From positions 835,513 through 899,512 of the forward strand of contig NZ_JABBGE010000001.1 of assembly GCF_012927245.1 (NCBI RefSeq): a stretch of DNA of 64,000 nucleotides. The letters are read 5' to 3'. The notes beneath the pieces were generated by a model. That model did no database searches. It saw only the letters and a list, made by a program, of their open reading frames with translations, and was not told the DNA's origin. This document shows positions 52,010 to 60,629 of this stretch, piece by piece; within the stretch, counting starts at the first letter, position 1; each line of letters opens with the position of its first letter. The stretch comes from Streptomyces sp. R302 (GTDB lineage Bacteria; Actinomycetota; Actinomycetes; Streptomycetales; Streptomycetaceae). Both the position numbers and the translations under genes were made by a program.

Positions 52010-53466
52010 GCGGCTCCCTCTGGCTGAAACCCCCGACCGCCCTCCCGTCCCTCCCGGTCCTGCCCCGGCCGGGCCGGGAGCCCGCCCCGGCCGGCACGGC
52101 GCCCGCCGCAACCGCAACCGGAACCACAACCGGAACCGCGCCCGACCCGCTCGACGACCTCGCCGACCGGCTCGACGCGTTCGTGGCCGCCGCCGTGCAC
52201 CCGGACGAGATAGCCGCGCTGCTCGAATCCGACGGCATGACCGACGATCACATCCGCCTCGGCTACGGGCGGAACGATTCCTTCGCGCTCGCCGAGGACC
52301 TGTACGCGCGCGTGGCCCGGCGCCACCCCGAACCGCCCGCGCGGGACCCGGACGGCCCCGGCCCCGCCGAAGGGCTCGGCGGCTGCCTCCTGCGCGGCCT
52401 CGTCTTCGCCCTGCCCGGCCTCGCCTACGTCCTCGCGGGACCGCTGCTCGCCGGACCGCAGGGGCGGTACGGGCTGCCCGCCGGCACCGTGCCGCTGCTC
52501 GCCGGAGCCGTCACCGGCTGGGTCTGGAACCAGGCCCTCTCCCACCGCGCCCACACCTGGCTCGGCCTCGGCGACCGGGCCGCCGCCGCCCGCGCCCTGC
52601 TCACCGGCGCCCCGGCCGGCGCGCTCGCCGGCACCGCCGTCGCCCTCGCCGCCGCCCGCGACGGCGAACTCCCGGCCGCCGTCTTCGCCGCCGGCCAGTC
52701 CCTCTACCTCGCCGCCGCCACCGTCCTCCTCGTCCTCGGCCGCGAACGGGCCCTGCTCGCCGCCCTGCTGCCGCTCCTCGGCGCCCTCCCCGCCCTCCGC
52801 TGGGACCTGCCGGGACCGCTGCGCGTCGCCCTGCCGGCCCTCTCGCTCACCGCCGCCTGCCTGGTCGCCGCCCGCGCGCTGCGCCCCGGCACCGCGCGCG
52901 GCGCCGCCGGGCGGGGCGGACCGCCGCTCGCGGCCTCCGTCCCGTACGGCCTCTTCGGCCTCGGCAGCGGCGTCCTCGTGCTGTACGCCGGACTCGGCGA
53001 CGCCCTCGCCACCGGCAGCGGCGCGGTCATCGCGCTCACCCTCTCCATGGGGCCCGCCGAGTGGCTGCTGCACCGCTTCCGGGGCGGCAGCCTCGCCCGG
53101 CTGCGCACCCTCACCACCGCCCGCGCGTTCCGCCGCGCCGTCACCGGCACCCTGGTCCGCTGCCTCGGCGGCTACCTGACCGCGCTGCTCGGCCTCCTCC
53201 TCGCCGCCACCCTGCTCTGGCCGGACACCCCCTGGCCGACCCCGGAGCGGCTCCTCCTCCTGCTGCTCCTCGGCACCGTGCTCTGGCTGGGGCTGCTCCT
53301 CCAGGCCTTCGGCGCCGTCCTCGGCGCGGCGGCCGTCTGCCTCCTCGCCGCCGCCGCGCAGACCCTGGAACCGGCGGCGGGAACGCTCGCCGCCGGGGCG
53401 GCGGCCGCCGTGCTGGCCGTCCTCACCCGTGCTCTGCTGGTACGACCGACCGCCCACCGCCTCTAG
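52006..53466 (+). CDS. Twelve-segment membrane protein, candidate polymer exporter
   Basis: A 486-residue protein. Residues 1-110 are cytoplasmic, with a Thr/Ala/Pro stretch then a small helical domain (DRLDAFVAAAVHPDEIAALL). About twelve hydrophobic segments follow from about 125 to 480, with a conserved-looking LSHRAHTWLGLGDRAAAARA between segments 2 and 3. Topology and position right after a PelF-like gene with a 4-base overlap parallel PelG, the MOP-type membrane partner of PelF, but I see no diagnostic PelG motif. Role in transferring the polymer across the membrane is inferred. Confidence 0.7.
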   Translation: MSGSLWLKPPTALPSLPVLPRPGREPAPAGTAPAATATGTTTGTAPDPLDDLADRLDAFVAAAVHPDEIAALLESDGMTDDHIRLGYGRNDSFALAEDLYARVARRHPEPPARDPDGPGPAEGLGGCLLRGLVFALPGLAYVLAGPLLAGPQGRYGLPAGTVPLLAGAVTGWVWNQALSHRAHTWLGLGDRAAAARALLTGAPAGALAGTAVALAAARDGELPAAVFAAGQSLYLAAATVLLVLGRERALLAALLPLLGALPALRWDLPGPLRVALPALSLTAACLVAARALRPGTARGAAGRGGPPLAASVPYGLFGLGSGVLVLYAGLGDALATGSGAVIALTLSMGPAEWLLHRFRGGSLARLRTLTTARAFRRAVTGTLVRCLGGYLTALLGLLLAATLLWPDTPWPTPERLLLLLLLGTVLWLGLLLQAFGAVLGAAAVCLLAAAAQTLEPAAGTLAAGAAAAVLAVLTRALLVRPTAHRL

Positions 53467-53479
53467 AAGGGCACCGCAC

Positions 53480-54100
53480 GTGCAACGTTCCCTCCTGGTG
53501 CCCTTCTACGAGCACCCCGCCGACCGCCCCGAGGAGTGGGCGGCCCTGGTCGCGGCCGCGCCGGCCCTCCACGGCGTCGTCCTCAACCCGGCGGACGGCG
53601 CCGGCGAGGCCCCCGACCCGGCCTTCGCCGAGGCCGCCGAGCGGCTGCGCGCCGCCGGGGTGCGGATCCTCGGCTACGCGGACACCGCCTACGGCCGCCG
53701 TCCGCACGCCGAGGTCGTCGCCGACCTGCTCCGCCACCGCGACTGGTACGGCGCCGACGGGGCCTTCCTCGACCAGGTCGCGACCGCGCCCGACGCCCTC
53801 CCGCACTACCGGCGCCTCACCGTCGCCGCGCGGGCCGCCGGCGCGGCGACCCTCGTCCTCAACCACGGCACCCACCCCGACGACGGGTACGCCGAACTCG
53901 CCGACCTGCTGGTCACCTTCGAAGGCCCCTGGGACACCTACCGCACCCTCGACCCGCCGGCCGCCCCGCACCACTGCCACCTCGTCTACGCGGCCCCGCC
54001 CGGCTTCCGCCCCGCGACCCGGATCCACTGCGCGGTGCCGGGCACCGGCGCGCACCCCTGGGGGACCCTGCCGCACGGCCTCCCGGAGCCCGCCCGATGA
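53480..54100 (+). CDS. Spherulin-4 family protein (GH135-like)
   Basis: A 206-residue TIM-barrel-like protein of the spherulin-4 family: SLLVPFYEHP at the start, GVVLNPADGAG for the second strand, YADTAYGRR, and GADGAFLDQV near 89-98 carrying the acidic residue region of Sph3. Fungal Sph3 hydrolyses galactosaminogalactan. Unlike Sph3 and the two neighbours, it has no signal peptide or anchor, so it may act inside the cell or leave by another route. The GTG start is preceded by AAGGG. Its stop overlaps the GH114 start (ATGA). Confidence 0.78.
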   Translation: MQRSLLVPFYEHPADRPEEWAALVAAAPALHGVVLNPADGAGEAPDPAFAEAAERLRAAGVRILGYADTAYGRRPHAEVVADLLRHRDWYGADGAFLDQVATAPDALPHYRRLTVAARAAGAATLVLNHGTHPDDGYAELADLLVTFEGPWDTYRTLDPPAAPHHCHLVYAAPPGFRPATRIHCAVPGTGAHPWGTLPHGLPEPAR

Positions 54101-54888
54101 GACGCCTCCTGGCCCTCCTCGCGGCCGTACTCCTCCTGGCCACGGCCTGCACCACGACCCCCGCCCCCGACCCCAAACCGGAGGAGACGGAACGCTGGCG
54201 CCCGACGGCGGGCCTGGCCTGGCAGTGGCAGCTCAGCGGAAAGCTCGACCCGACCGTCGACGCCCCCGTCTACGACATCGACGGCTTCGACCACTCCGCC
54301 GCGACCGTCGCCGACCTGCACCGCCGGGGCCGGAAGGTGATCTGCTACCTCTCCACCGGCGCCTGGGAGGACTTCCGCCCCGACGCGGACCGCTTCCCGA
54401 AGTCCGTCCTCGGCAGGAGCAACGGCTGGGCCGGCGAACGCTGGCTCGACATCCGCCGCACCGACGTCCTCGAACCCCTCATGACGGAACGGATCGACAT
54501 GTGCCGCGCCAAGGGCTTCGACGCCGTCGAACCCGACAACATGGACGGCTACCGCAACCGCACCGGCTTCCCCCTCACCGCCGCCGACCAGCTCGCCTAC
54601 AACCGCCTCATCGCCCGCCTCGCCCACGACCGAGGCCTCGCCGTCGGCCTCAAGAACGACCTCGACCAGATCCCCCAGCTCCTCCCCGACTTCGACTTCG
54701 CCGTCAACGAACAGTGCGCCGAATACGCCGAATGCGACCGCCTGGCCCCCTTCACCGCCGAGAACAAACCCGTCTTCCACGCCGAGTACGAACTGACCCC
54801 CCGCCAGTTCTGCGCACAGTCCCGCGCACTGAACCTCAGCTCCCTGCAGAAGCGGTACGACCTGGGGGCCTGGCGCCGGACCTGCTAG
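54097..54888 (+). CDS. GH114 endo-alpha-1,4-polygalactosaminidase, lipoprotein
   Basis: A 263-residue enzyme. A signal peptide ending in the lipobox LATAC (Cys near 19) predicts a lipid-anchored extracellular protein. The GH114 core has VYDIDGFDHSAATV, KVICYLSTGAWE, the RWLDIR block, and EPDNMDGY near 145-152 with the acidic catalytic candidates, then GLKNDLDQIP. The family cleaves alpha-1,4-galactosamine polymers, as fungal Ega3 does. It is the last gene of the locus and coupled by a 4-base overlap. Its stop shares CTAG with the convergent lipoprotein gene. Confidence 0.88.
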   Translation: MRRLLALLAAVLLLATACTTTPAPDPKPEETERWRPTAGLAWQWQLSGKLDPTVDAPVYDIDGFDHSAATVADLHRRGRKVICYLSTGAWEDFRPDADRFPKSVLGRSNGWAGERWLDIRRTDVLEPLMTERIDMCRAKGFDAVEPDNMDGYRNRTGFPLTAADQLAYNRLIARLAHDRGLAVGLKNDLDQIPQLLPDFDFAVNEQCAEYAECDRLAPFTAENKPVFHAEYELTPRQFCAQSRALNLSSLQKRYDLGAWRRTC

Positions 54889-55274
54889 GAGAGCCGGTAG
54901 CAGGTGGCCCGGCCTTCGCGGAGGTCGCTCCACTCCGCCGGGGGCGACCAGGCCGTCCGGCTCCGGGGGCCCTCCTCGCCCGCGCACGCCCGGCGGGCGC
55001 GCTCCCTGACGGCGTCCGGGCCCGGATCGACCCGGCCGGTGACGTCCTGGACGGCCGTGGTCCGGCCCGCGGTGAAGGTGGCGGTCTGGCGGAGGACCGC
55101 GCCGCCGGACTCCTGGGTGTGCCGGAGGGCGAGGAGCACCTGCCGGGCCGGCGGTGCGGAGGAGACGGGGTGGGCGGCGGGGGCGGCCTCGGTGCTCCCG
55201 CCGGTGCAGGCGCTCAGGAGGAGGGCGACGGCGGCGAGCGCAGCGGAGCTGCGGGCGGGACGGTTTCTGTTCAC
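54885..55274 (-). CDS. Small lipoprotein of unknown function
   Basis: A 129-residue protein with signal peptide and lipobox LLSAC (Cys near 23), a Ser/Ala/Pro linker and a domain of about 85 residues with two Cys (RRACAGEE and RATCYRL), possibly disulfide-bonded. The GTG start has GAGGA just upstream. It is convergent with and overlapping the GH114 gene by four bases. Family not recognised. Confidence 0.7.
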   Translation of the reverse strand: MNRNRPARSSAALAAVALLLSACTGGSTEAAPAAHPVSSAPPARQVLLALRHTQESGGAVLRQTATFTAGRTTAVQDVTGRVDPGPDAVRERARRACAGEEGPRSRTAWSPPAEWSDLREGRATCYRLS

Positions 55275-55341
55275 GTCCTCATGACCCGGGGATGGGGGCG
55301 AGGGTTGCCCGCCGGGCGGTCACGAAGTGGTCGAAGGGCGC

Positions 55342-56106
55342 TCAGCCCAGCGTCAGCGCCACCAGCGTCGCCGTCGCGGCCGTCTCCTCCAGGGCACCGA
55401 AGACGTCGCCGGTGACGCCGCCGAAGCGGCGGACGCAGCGGCGGAGGAGGAGGGCGGCGGCGGCCAGGCCGGCGCCGGCGGCGAGGACGGCGTGGACGGC
55501 GTCGTACGGGGAGAGGAGGAGGCCGGTGCCGGCGGCGAGGAGGAGGACGGCGGCGGTGCAGAGGGTCGCGGAGCGGACCGGCACCGTGGCGGCGACGATC
55601 GCGCCGAGGCCCTCGGGCCGGGCCGCCGGGACGCCGTGCCGGGAGGCGTGGGTGAGCGCGAGCCGGGCGACCGTCGCCGCCAGGACGGCGGCGACCGCGC
55701 CGTGCACCCAGCCCTCCCCGTACAGCTCGTAGAGCGCCGCGACCTGCGCGAGCAGGACGAGGACGAGGGCGATGACGCCGAACGGCCCGATGTCGGACTG
55801 CTTCATGATGCGCAGCGCGTCCTCGGCCGGCTTGGCGCTGCCGAGCCCGTCGGCGGTGTCGGCGAGGCCGTCGAGGTGGAGGCCCCGGGTGAGGACGGCG
55901 GGGACGGCGACCGTGACGACGGCGGCGGTCAGGGGGCCCGAGCCGAGGGGGAGGAGGACGCCGCCGACCGCCGCGGCGGTCAGGCCGACGACGAGTCCGG
56001 CGAGCGGGGCGCAGACCATGCCGGCGCGCGCCGCGTCCCGGTCCCAGCGGGTGATGCGGGCGGGGAACACGGTGAGGGTGCCGAAGGCGAAACGCAGGCC
56101 GTCCAT
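55342..56106 (-). CDS. cobS: Adenosylcobinamide-GDP ribazoletransferase
   Basis: Membrane enzyme for the last joining step of cobalamin synthesis, linking alpha-ribazole to adenosylcobinamide-GDP. The 254-residue product has the signature LDGLADTADGLG near 75-86, KQSDIGPFG, several membrane helices and the C-terminal GGVTGDVFGALEE. The ATG at 56106 gives the standard opening MDGLRFAFGTLTVFP; an earlier in-frame start would overlap the divergent gene. It works with CobT and CobU encoded at 59.4-61.8 kb. Confidence 0.93.
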   Translation of the reverse strand: MDGLRFAFGTLTVFPARITRWDRDAARAGMVCAPLAGLVVGLTAAAVGGVLLPLGSGPLTAAVVTVAVPAVLTRGLHLDGLADTADGLGSAKPAEDALRIMKQSDIGPFGVIALVLVLLAQVAALYELYGEGWVHGAVAAVLAATVARLALTHASRHGVPAARPEGLGAIVAATVPVRSATLCTAAVLLLAAGTGLLLSPYDAVHAVLAAGAGLAAAALLLRRCVRRFGGVTGDVFGALEETAATATLVALTLG

Positions 56107-56182
56107 CCGGGCAGAGTAATCGCCGGACCAGGACGGTAGATTGCGCCTATCGGACAAGGGTCGCATTTCGGAACGGGGTGGC

Positions 56183-56947
56183 ATGGGTCACTGGTTCTCC
56201 CGCAACATCCTGGAGCCGGGGAAGCTCCCGATGCTCCTCGCGCTGACCTCGTTCGTCCTGACCTTCCTGCTCACACGCACGGTCACCCGGCTGATCCGGG
56301 CCGGGAAGGGCCCGTTCCGGAACGTCTCCTCGGGCGGGCTCCACATCCATCACGTCGTGCCCGGCGTGGTTCTCACCGTGCTCGGCGGCTTCGGCGCGGT
56401 CGCCAGCGGCCGGCACGGCTTCGGCGCCGCGGCCTTCGCCGTCGTCTTCGGGATCGGCGCCGGCCTCGTCCTGGACGAGTTCGCGCTCATCCTCCACCTG
56501 GACGACGTGTACTGGTCGGAGGAGGGCCGGCAGAGCGTCGAGGTCGTCGTGCTCACCGCCGCGCTCGTCCTGCTGCCGCTCAGCGGCTTCTCGCCGCTCG
56601 GCGTCGACGACGTCACCGAGGAGGAGCGCCAGGACCGGGTGGGCTTCCTCCTCACCCTGGCCCTGAACTTCCTGTTCATCCTGGTCACCCTGGTCAAGGG
56701 CAAGCTGCGGATGGCGCTCGTCGGGGTCTTCGTGCCGTTCGTGGCGCTCGTCGGCGCCGTCCGCCTCGCCCGCCCCGGTTCCTGGTGGTGGCGGCACCTC
56801 TACCGCCGCCGCCACCGGGCACGCGCGCGTGGCACGGTCCGCGCCTACCGGCACGACAAGCGCTGGACCCGGGTGCGGCGGAAGGTTCAGGACCTGATCG
56901 GCGGCTTCCAGGAGCGGGTCCCGGGCCGGGGGACCGGTTCGTCCTGA
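56183..56947 (+). CDS. Polytopic membrane protein, unknown function
   Basis: A 254-residue protein with about five to six hydrophobic segments (about 15-32, 50-68, 75-95, 115-133, 150-166, 172-190). It also has a conserved-looking GGLHIHHVVPG near 51-61, LDEFALILHLDDVYW and a very basic C-terminal tail (RRRHRARARG). The His-rich HIHH and Asp-rich stretches suggest a membrane metal site, which is speculation. The 3' end overlaps the convergent rhomboid-like gene by 61 bases. Confidence 0.72.
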   Translation: MGHWFSRNILEPGKLPMLLALTSFVLTFLLTRTVTRLIRAGKGPFRNVSSGGLHIHHVVPGVVLTVLGGFGAVASGRHGFGAAAFAVVFGIGAGLVLDEFALILHLDDVYWSEEGRQSVEVVVLTAALVLLPLSGFSPLGVDDVTEEERQDRVGFLLTLALNFLFILVTLVKGKLRMALVGVFVPFVALVGAVRLARPGSWWWRHLYRRRHRARARGTVRAYRHDKRWTRVRRKVQDLIGGFQERVPGRGTGSS

Positions 56948-57597
56948 CCCCGCCCCCGCCACGCCCGGAAGGCCATCAGGACGAGCACGCCCGCGATGGC
57001 GGCCAGGTGCTCCTTGCCCGCGAGGTTCGGCTTGACGAACACCTCGACCACCATCGCCACCACGACCGCCGCGCCCGTCCAGTACGCCCGCTGGCGCCAG
57101 CAGACGTAGACGGCGAGGCCGACCACCGCCGCCGACGGGCCGGTGTCCACCACCTGCGCGTCGGAGGCCGGCAGCCCGAAGGGGGTGCCGGGGCCCAGGG
57201 CGATGCCCACGCGCGCGTACAGGGTGCCGCAGAGCGTCGCCAGGTACGCGATCCCCAGCGTCCGCCACCGCCCGAGGCACAGCTCCGCGATCCCGAAGAC
57301 CAGCAGGACCTGCGCGAGCGCGCCCCAGACCGGCAGGTCGAGCGCGGGGACGAAGAGCGAGAGCGGGGTCCGCAGCAGGGCCAGCCACAGCGGGTCCTCG
57401 GCCCGTACGGCGCCGATCGCCTGGACCGGCCCGTACCCCCACTCCTGGTTCTGCACGAACTGGAAGACGGCCGTCAGGCAGACCGCCGTGAGCGTCAGCG
57501 GCACCGCCCTCCACCGCCGGGCCGTCGCTTCCCGCCGCAGGGTGGCGGAGAGCGGCCCCCACTCGCGCCGGGCGAAGCGCCGTACGGGGGAGGTCAA
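56887..57597 (-). CDS. Rhomboid-like membrane protein
   Basis: A 236-residue protein with about six hydrophobic segments. TGPSAAVVGLAVY carries a GxS motif followed by G, and KEHLAAIAGVLVL has the His-x4-Gly arrangement expected for the second catalytic helix of rhomboid proteases, so an intramembrane serine protease or a relative is likely. The start is TTG, overlapping the stop of the upstream lysyltransferase-like gene (TTGA), which implies tight coupling. The C-terminal 20 codons overlap the convergent gene. Confidence 0.68.
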   Translation of the reverse strand: MTSPVRRFARREWGPLSATLRREATARRWRAVPLTLTAVCLTAVFQFVQNQEWGYGPVQAIGAVRAEDPLWLALLRTPLSLFVPALDLPVWGALAQVLLVFGIAELCLGRWRTLGIAYLATLCGTLYARVGIALGPGTPFGLPASDAQVVDTGPSAAVVGLAVYVCWRQRAYWTGAAVVVAMVVEVFVKPNLAGKEHLAAIAGVLVLMAFRAWRGRGQDEPVPRPGTRSWKPPIRS

Positions 57598-59354
57598 CGC
57601 CTGCCCGCCAGGTGCTTGCGGTTCATCCACTTCGGCAGCCCCGGCGCCTCCAGGAAGCCCTCGGCGCGCCCGGCGGCGATGCCGATGCGCGGCAGGTCGG
57701 CGCTCTTCTCGAAGAGCATGAATCGCGGCTCCCAGATCGGTCGGTACTTGGCGTTGGCCCGGTACAGCGACTCGATCTGCCACCAGCGGGAGAAGAAGCT
57801 GAGCAGTGAGCGCCACAGCCTCAGCACCGGTCCGGCGCCGAGCTTCGAGCCGCGTTCGAAGACGGAGCGGAACATCGCGAAGTTCAGTGAGACCTGAGTG
57901 ATCCCGATCTCCTTCGCCCGCTGGAGGAGCTCGATCACCATGAACTCCATCAGCCCGTTCTCGGAGTCCCGGTCACGCCGCATCAGGTCGAGCGAGAGGC
58001 CCTTCGGCCCCCACGGCACGAAGGAGAGCAGCGCCCGCAGCTCGCCCGTCCCGTCGGTGCACTCCAGCATCACGCACCGCCCGTCGCGCGGGTCCCCGAG
58101 CCGGCCGAGCGCCATCGAGAAGCCGCGCTCGGTGGCCCCGTCCCGCCAGTCGTCGGCCTTGCGGAGCAGCTCGTCCATCTCCTCGGCGGGGATGGACTCG
58201 TGCCGCCGGATCCGGACCTCGTACCCGGCCCGCTTGACCCGGTTGTACGCCTGCCGCACGGTCCGCATGGCCCGCCCGTCGAGGGTGAACTCGTCGGTCT
58301 CCACGATCGCCTCGTCGCCCAGTTCGAGGGCGTCCAGTCCGTGCCGGGCGTAGATCACCCCGGCCTCCTCGCTCGCGCCCATCACCGCCGGGATCCAGCC
58401 GTGCTCCCGCGCCTCGGCGAGCCACGGCTCGATCGCCCCCGGCCAGGCCTCGGGGTCGCCGATCGGGTCGCCGGAGGCGAGCGAGACCCCGCCCACCACC
58501 CGGTAGGCGATGGCGGCCTTCTCGCTCGGCGACCAGATCACGCTCTTCTCGCGGCGCAGCGCGAAGTAGCCGAGCGAGTCCCGCTCCCCGTGCTTGTCGA
58601 GCAGCGCCCGCAGCCGCTCCTCGTCCTCCTCGGTGAACGCGTCGACCGCCCGGCGGGAGCGGAAGGCGGCGAAGAGCACCGCGAAGAGCAGCAGCGTGGA
58701 CATCACGTTGATGAACACGTCGACCCAGCCGGGGGTGGAGATCGCCGGGAAGCGGGAGTCGTCCGCGGCCAGGGTGATCAGCCGCATCACGCCGTACCGC
58801 CAGCGCTCCAGGAAGGTGGAGTGCCCGGCGGCCGTGTCGGTGACGGTCACCAGGAGGGCGGCGAGCAGCGAGGTGACGAGCAGGCCGCCGACGGCGACGA
58901 TCGCCGCGAGCAGCGGGTTGGAGCGGTCGCCCTTCGCGTAGAACTCCTTGCGGCCGAGCAGCAGCGCGAGGAAGAAGGCCGCCGTCAGGGTCAGCGAGAT
59001 CCAGTTCTGGGCGTGCTGCCGGACCTCCGGGAAGATCATCACCAGCGCGAAGAGCAGCAGGAACAGTCCGCACAGCACCGTGTTGAGGATCCAGGCGGCC
59101 CGCTTGCGGCGGCGCATGGTGATCGCCAGGAACAGCGTGAAGACGCCGGAGGCGAAGCCCGCCGTCAGCATGTACGGCGTGAAGTAGTCGTCCTCGTTGT
59201 GCCGGCGCAGGTCCTGTCCGAAGGAGACCCAGACGGCACTCAGGAAGTTGACGAACGTGACGACGCGGAGGTACCAGACGGCGAACGCGGCACTGCGCCG
59301 CGACCGGTCGGTGCCCCGCGGCATTCCTTCGGCGGACAAACGGACCTCTCCCAT
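57594..59354 (-). CDS. MprF-like protein: membrane domain plus DUF2156 lysyltransferase domain
   Basis: A 586-residue protein. The N-terminal 250 residues hold about six membrane segments. The C-terminal half has the DUF2156 GNAT-like fold: GYFALRREKSVIWSPSEKAA, GVSLASGDPIGDP, FSMALGRLGDP and SLNFAMFRSVFERG. This architecture belongs to phosphatidylglycerol lysyltransferase-type proteins that add amino acids from tRNA to lipids, though actinobacterial relatives may use other acceptors. ATG 59354 has no strong ribosome binding site, and an ATG ten codons on is an alternative. It is coupled to the rhomboid-like gene. Confidence 0.82.
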   Translation of the reverse strand: MGEVRLSAEGMPRGTDRSRRSAAFAVWYLRVVTFVNFLSAVWVSFGQDLRRHNEDDYFTPYMLTAGFASGVFTLFLAITMRRRKRAAWILNTVLCGLFLLLFALVMIFPEVRQHAQNWISLTLTAAFFLALLLGRKEFYAKGDRSNPLLAAIVAVGGLLVTSLLAALLVTVTDTAAGHSTFLERWRYGVMRLITLAADDSRFPAISTPGWVDVFINVMSTLLLFAVLFAAFRSRRAVDAFTEEDEERLRALLDKHGERDSLGYFALRREKSVIWSPSEKAAIAYRVVGGVSLASGDPIGDPEAWPGAIEPWLAEAREHGWIPAVMGASEEAGVIYARHGLDALELGDEAIVETDEFTLDGRAMRTVRQAYNRVKRAGYEVRIRRHESIPAEEMDELLRKADDWRDGATERGFSMALGRLGDPRDGRCVMLECTDGTGELRALLSFVPWGPKGLSLDLMRRDRDSENGLMEFMVIELLQRAKEIGITQVSLNFAMFRSVFERGSKLGAGPVLRLWRSLLSFFSRWWQIESLYRANAKYRPIWEPRFMLFEKSADLPRIGIAAGRAEGFLEAPGLPKWMNRKHLAGRR

Positions 59355-59396
59355 GAAAAGCGATCATATGGGGCACCGCTTGCCATGCGGCGACGC

Positions 59397-59435
59397 CGGA
59401 GGCGGCCGTCCGCGCGTCGCGGACGGCCGCCTCCG
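59397..59435. terminator. cobT terminator, 18 bp perfect stem
   Basis: A perfect 18 bp stem (59397-59414 with 59418-59435) around a CGT loop lies 33 bases after the cobT stop. Confidence 0.88.
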
Positions 59436-59467
59436 GGCCTCACCGAATCCGGTGGTGCGCTCCCCCG

Positions 59468-60556
59468 TCAGACCGCCCCGAAGGGCACGGTCGCGCCCGC
59501 CGCGGTCGGCTCGGGACGCTCGGGCAGCTCGGCGGCGAGCGCCGCCGCGGCCCGGACGAGGGGAAGCGCGAGCAGTGCCCCGGTTCCCTCACCCACCAGG
59601 ACGCCCTGATCGAGCAGAGGGTTGAGCGCCATCCGGTCCAGCGCCTTCGCCTGCGCCGGCTCCCCGGACACCTGGCCCGCCAGCCACCAGTCCGGCGCCC
59701 GGAACGCCGCCCGCTGCGCCACCAGCGCACAGGCCGCGCCCACCACGCCGTCCAGGATCACCGGCATCCGCCGCACCGCCGCCTGCAGCAGGAAGCCGGT
59801 CGTCGCCGCCAGATCCGCCCCGCCGACCACGCCGAGCAGCGCCAGCTGGTCGCCGAGCACCGGCCGCGCCCGCCGCAGCGAGTCCCGGATCGCCGCGCAC
59901 TTCCGCATCCACGCCAGGTCGTCGATCCCCGCGCCGCCGCGCCCCGTCACCACCGAGGCGTCCGTCCCGCACAGCGCCGCGATCAGCGTCGACGCCGGGG
60001 TCGTACCGCCCACGCTCAGATCGCCGAGCACCACCAGATCGGTGCCCGAGTCGGCCTCCTCGTCGGCGATCGCCATCCCGAGCCGCACCGCCGCCTCGGT
60101 CTCCTCCGGCGTCAGCGCGTCCTCGACGTCGATCCGGCCGCTGCCGCGCCGCACCCGGTGCCGGGTCACCGCCTCCGGCAGCAGCTCCGGGTCGCAGTCC
60201 AGACCCGCGTCCACGACCCGCACCGGCACGTCCATCGAGCGGGCCAGCACCGCCAGCGGGCTCTCCCCGTCGAGCAGCTCCCGGACCAGGACGTGCGCGG
60301 TCCCGGCCGGACGGCCCGAGACCTCCGCCGCGGCGATGCCGTGGTCGCCGGCGAAGACCACCACCTTCGGCTGTGCGATCGCCCGCACCCGCACCGCCGA
60401 CTGGGCGGCCGACAGCCACTCGCCCAGCTCGTCGAGGCGGCCGAGCGCGCCCGCGCGGACGGCGAGCCGCTCCCGGCGCTCCTCGGCGTCACGCCGGATC
60501 CCGCCGTCGGGGCGCTCGATCAGATCGGAGAAGTCGTCGAGATTCAGGGGGTCCAT
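59468..60556 (-). CDS. cobT: Nicotinate-nucleotide:dimethylbenzimidazole phosphoribosyltransferase
   Basis: Activates the lower-ligand base for cobalamin by forming alpha-ribazole phosphate. The 362-residue product contains VVVFAGDHGIA, VLGDLSVGGTTPAS, GRGGAGID and GEGTGAL near 322-328, with Glu323 as the catalytic base. The ATG has AAGGCGG upstream. It lies 73 bases after the MBL-CobU gene on the same strand, consistent with an operon for late cobalamin steps. Confidence 0.95.
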   Translation of the reverse strand: MDPLNLDDFSDLIERPDGGIRRDAEERRERLAVRAGALGRLDELGEWLSAAQSAVRVRAIAQPKVVVFAGDHGIAAAEVSGRPAGTAHVLVRELLDGESPLAVLARSMDVPVRVVDAGLDCDPELLPEAVTRHRVRRGSGRIDVEDALTPEETEAAVRLGMAIADEEADSGTDLVVLGDLSVGGTTPASTLIAALCGTDASVVTGRGGAGIDDLAWMRKCAAIRDSLRRARPVLGDQLALLGVVGGADLAATTGFLLQAAVRRMPVILDGVVGAACALVAQRAAFRAPDWWLAGQVSGEPAQAKALDRMALNPLLDQGVLVGEGTGALLALPLVRAAAALAAELPERPEPTAAGATVPFGAV

Positions 60557-60629
60557 CGGTCATCCGCCTTGTGACATCAGCGAGGTTCGGCACAGGTCCG
60601 TCGGGACCGGCTCCTTCGGGATCAGCACC

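Noticed and set aside
52006..53466. Firm naming of the membrane protein as PelG
   Set aside because: Topology and context fit, but no diagnostic sequence motif was seen, so only an exporter role is proposed.
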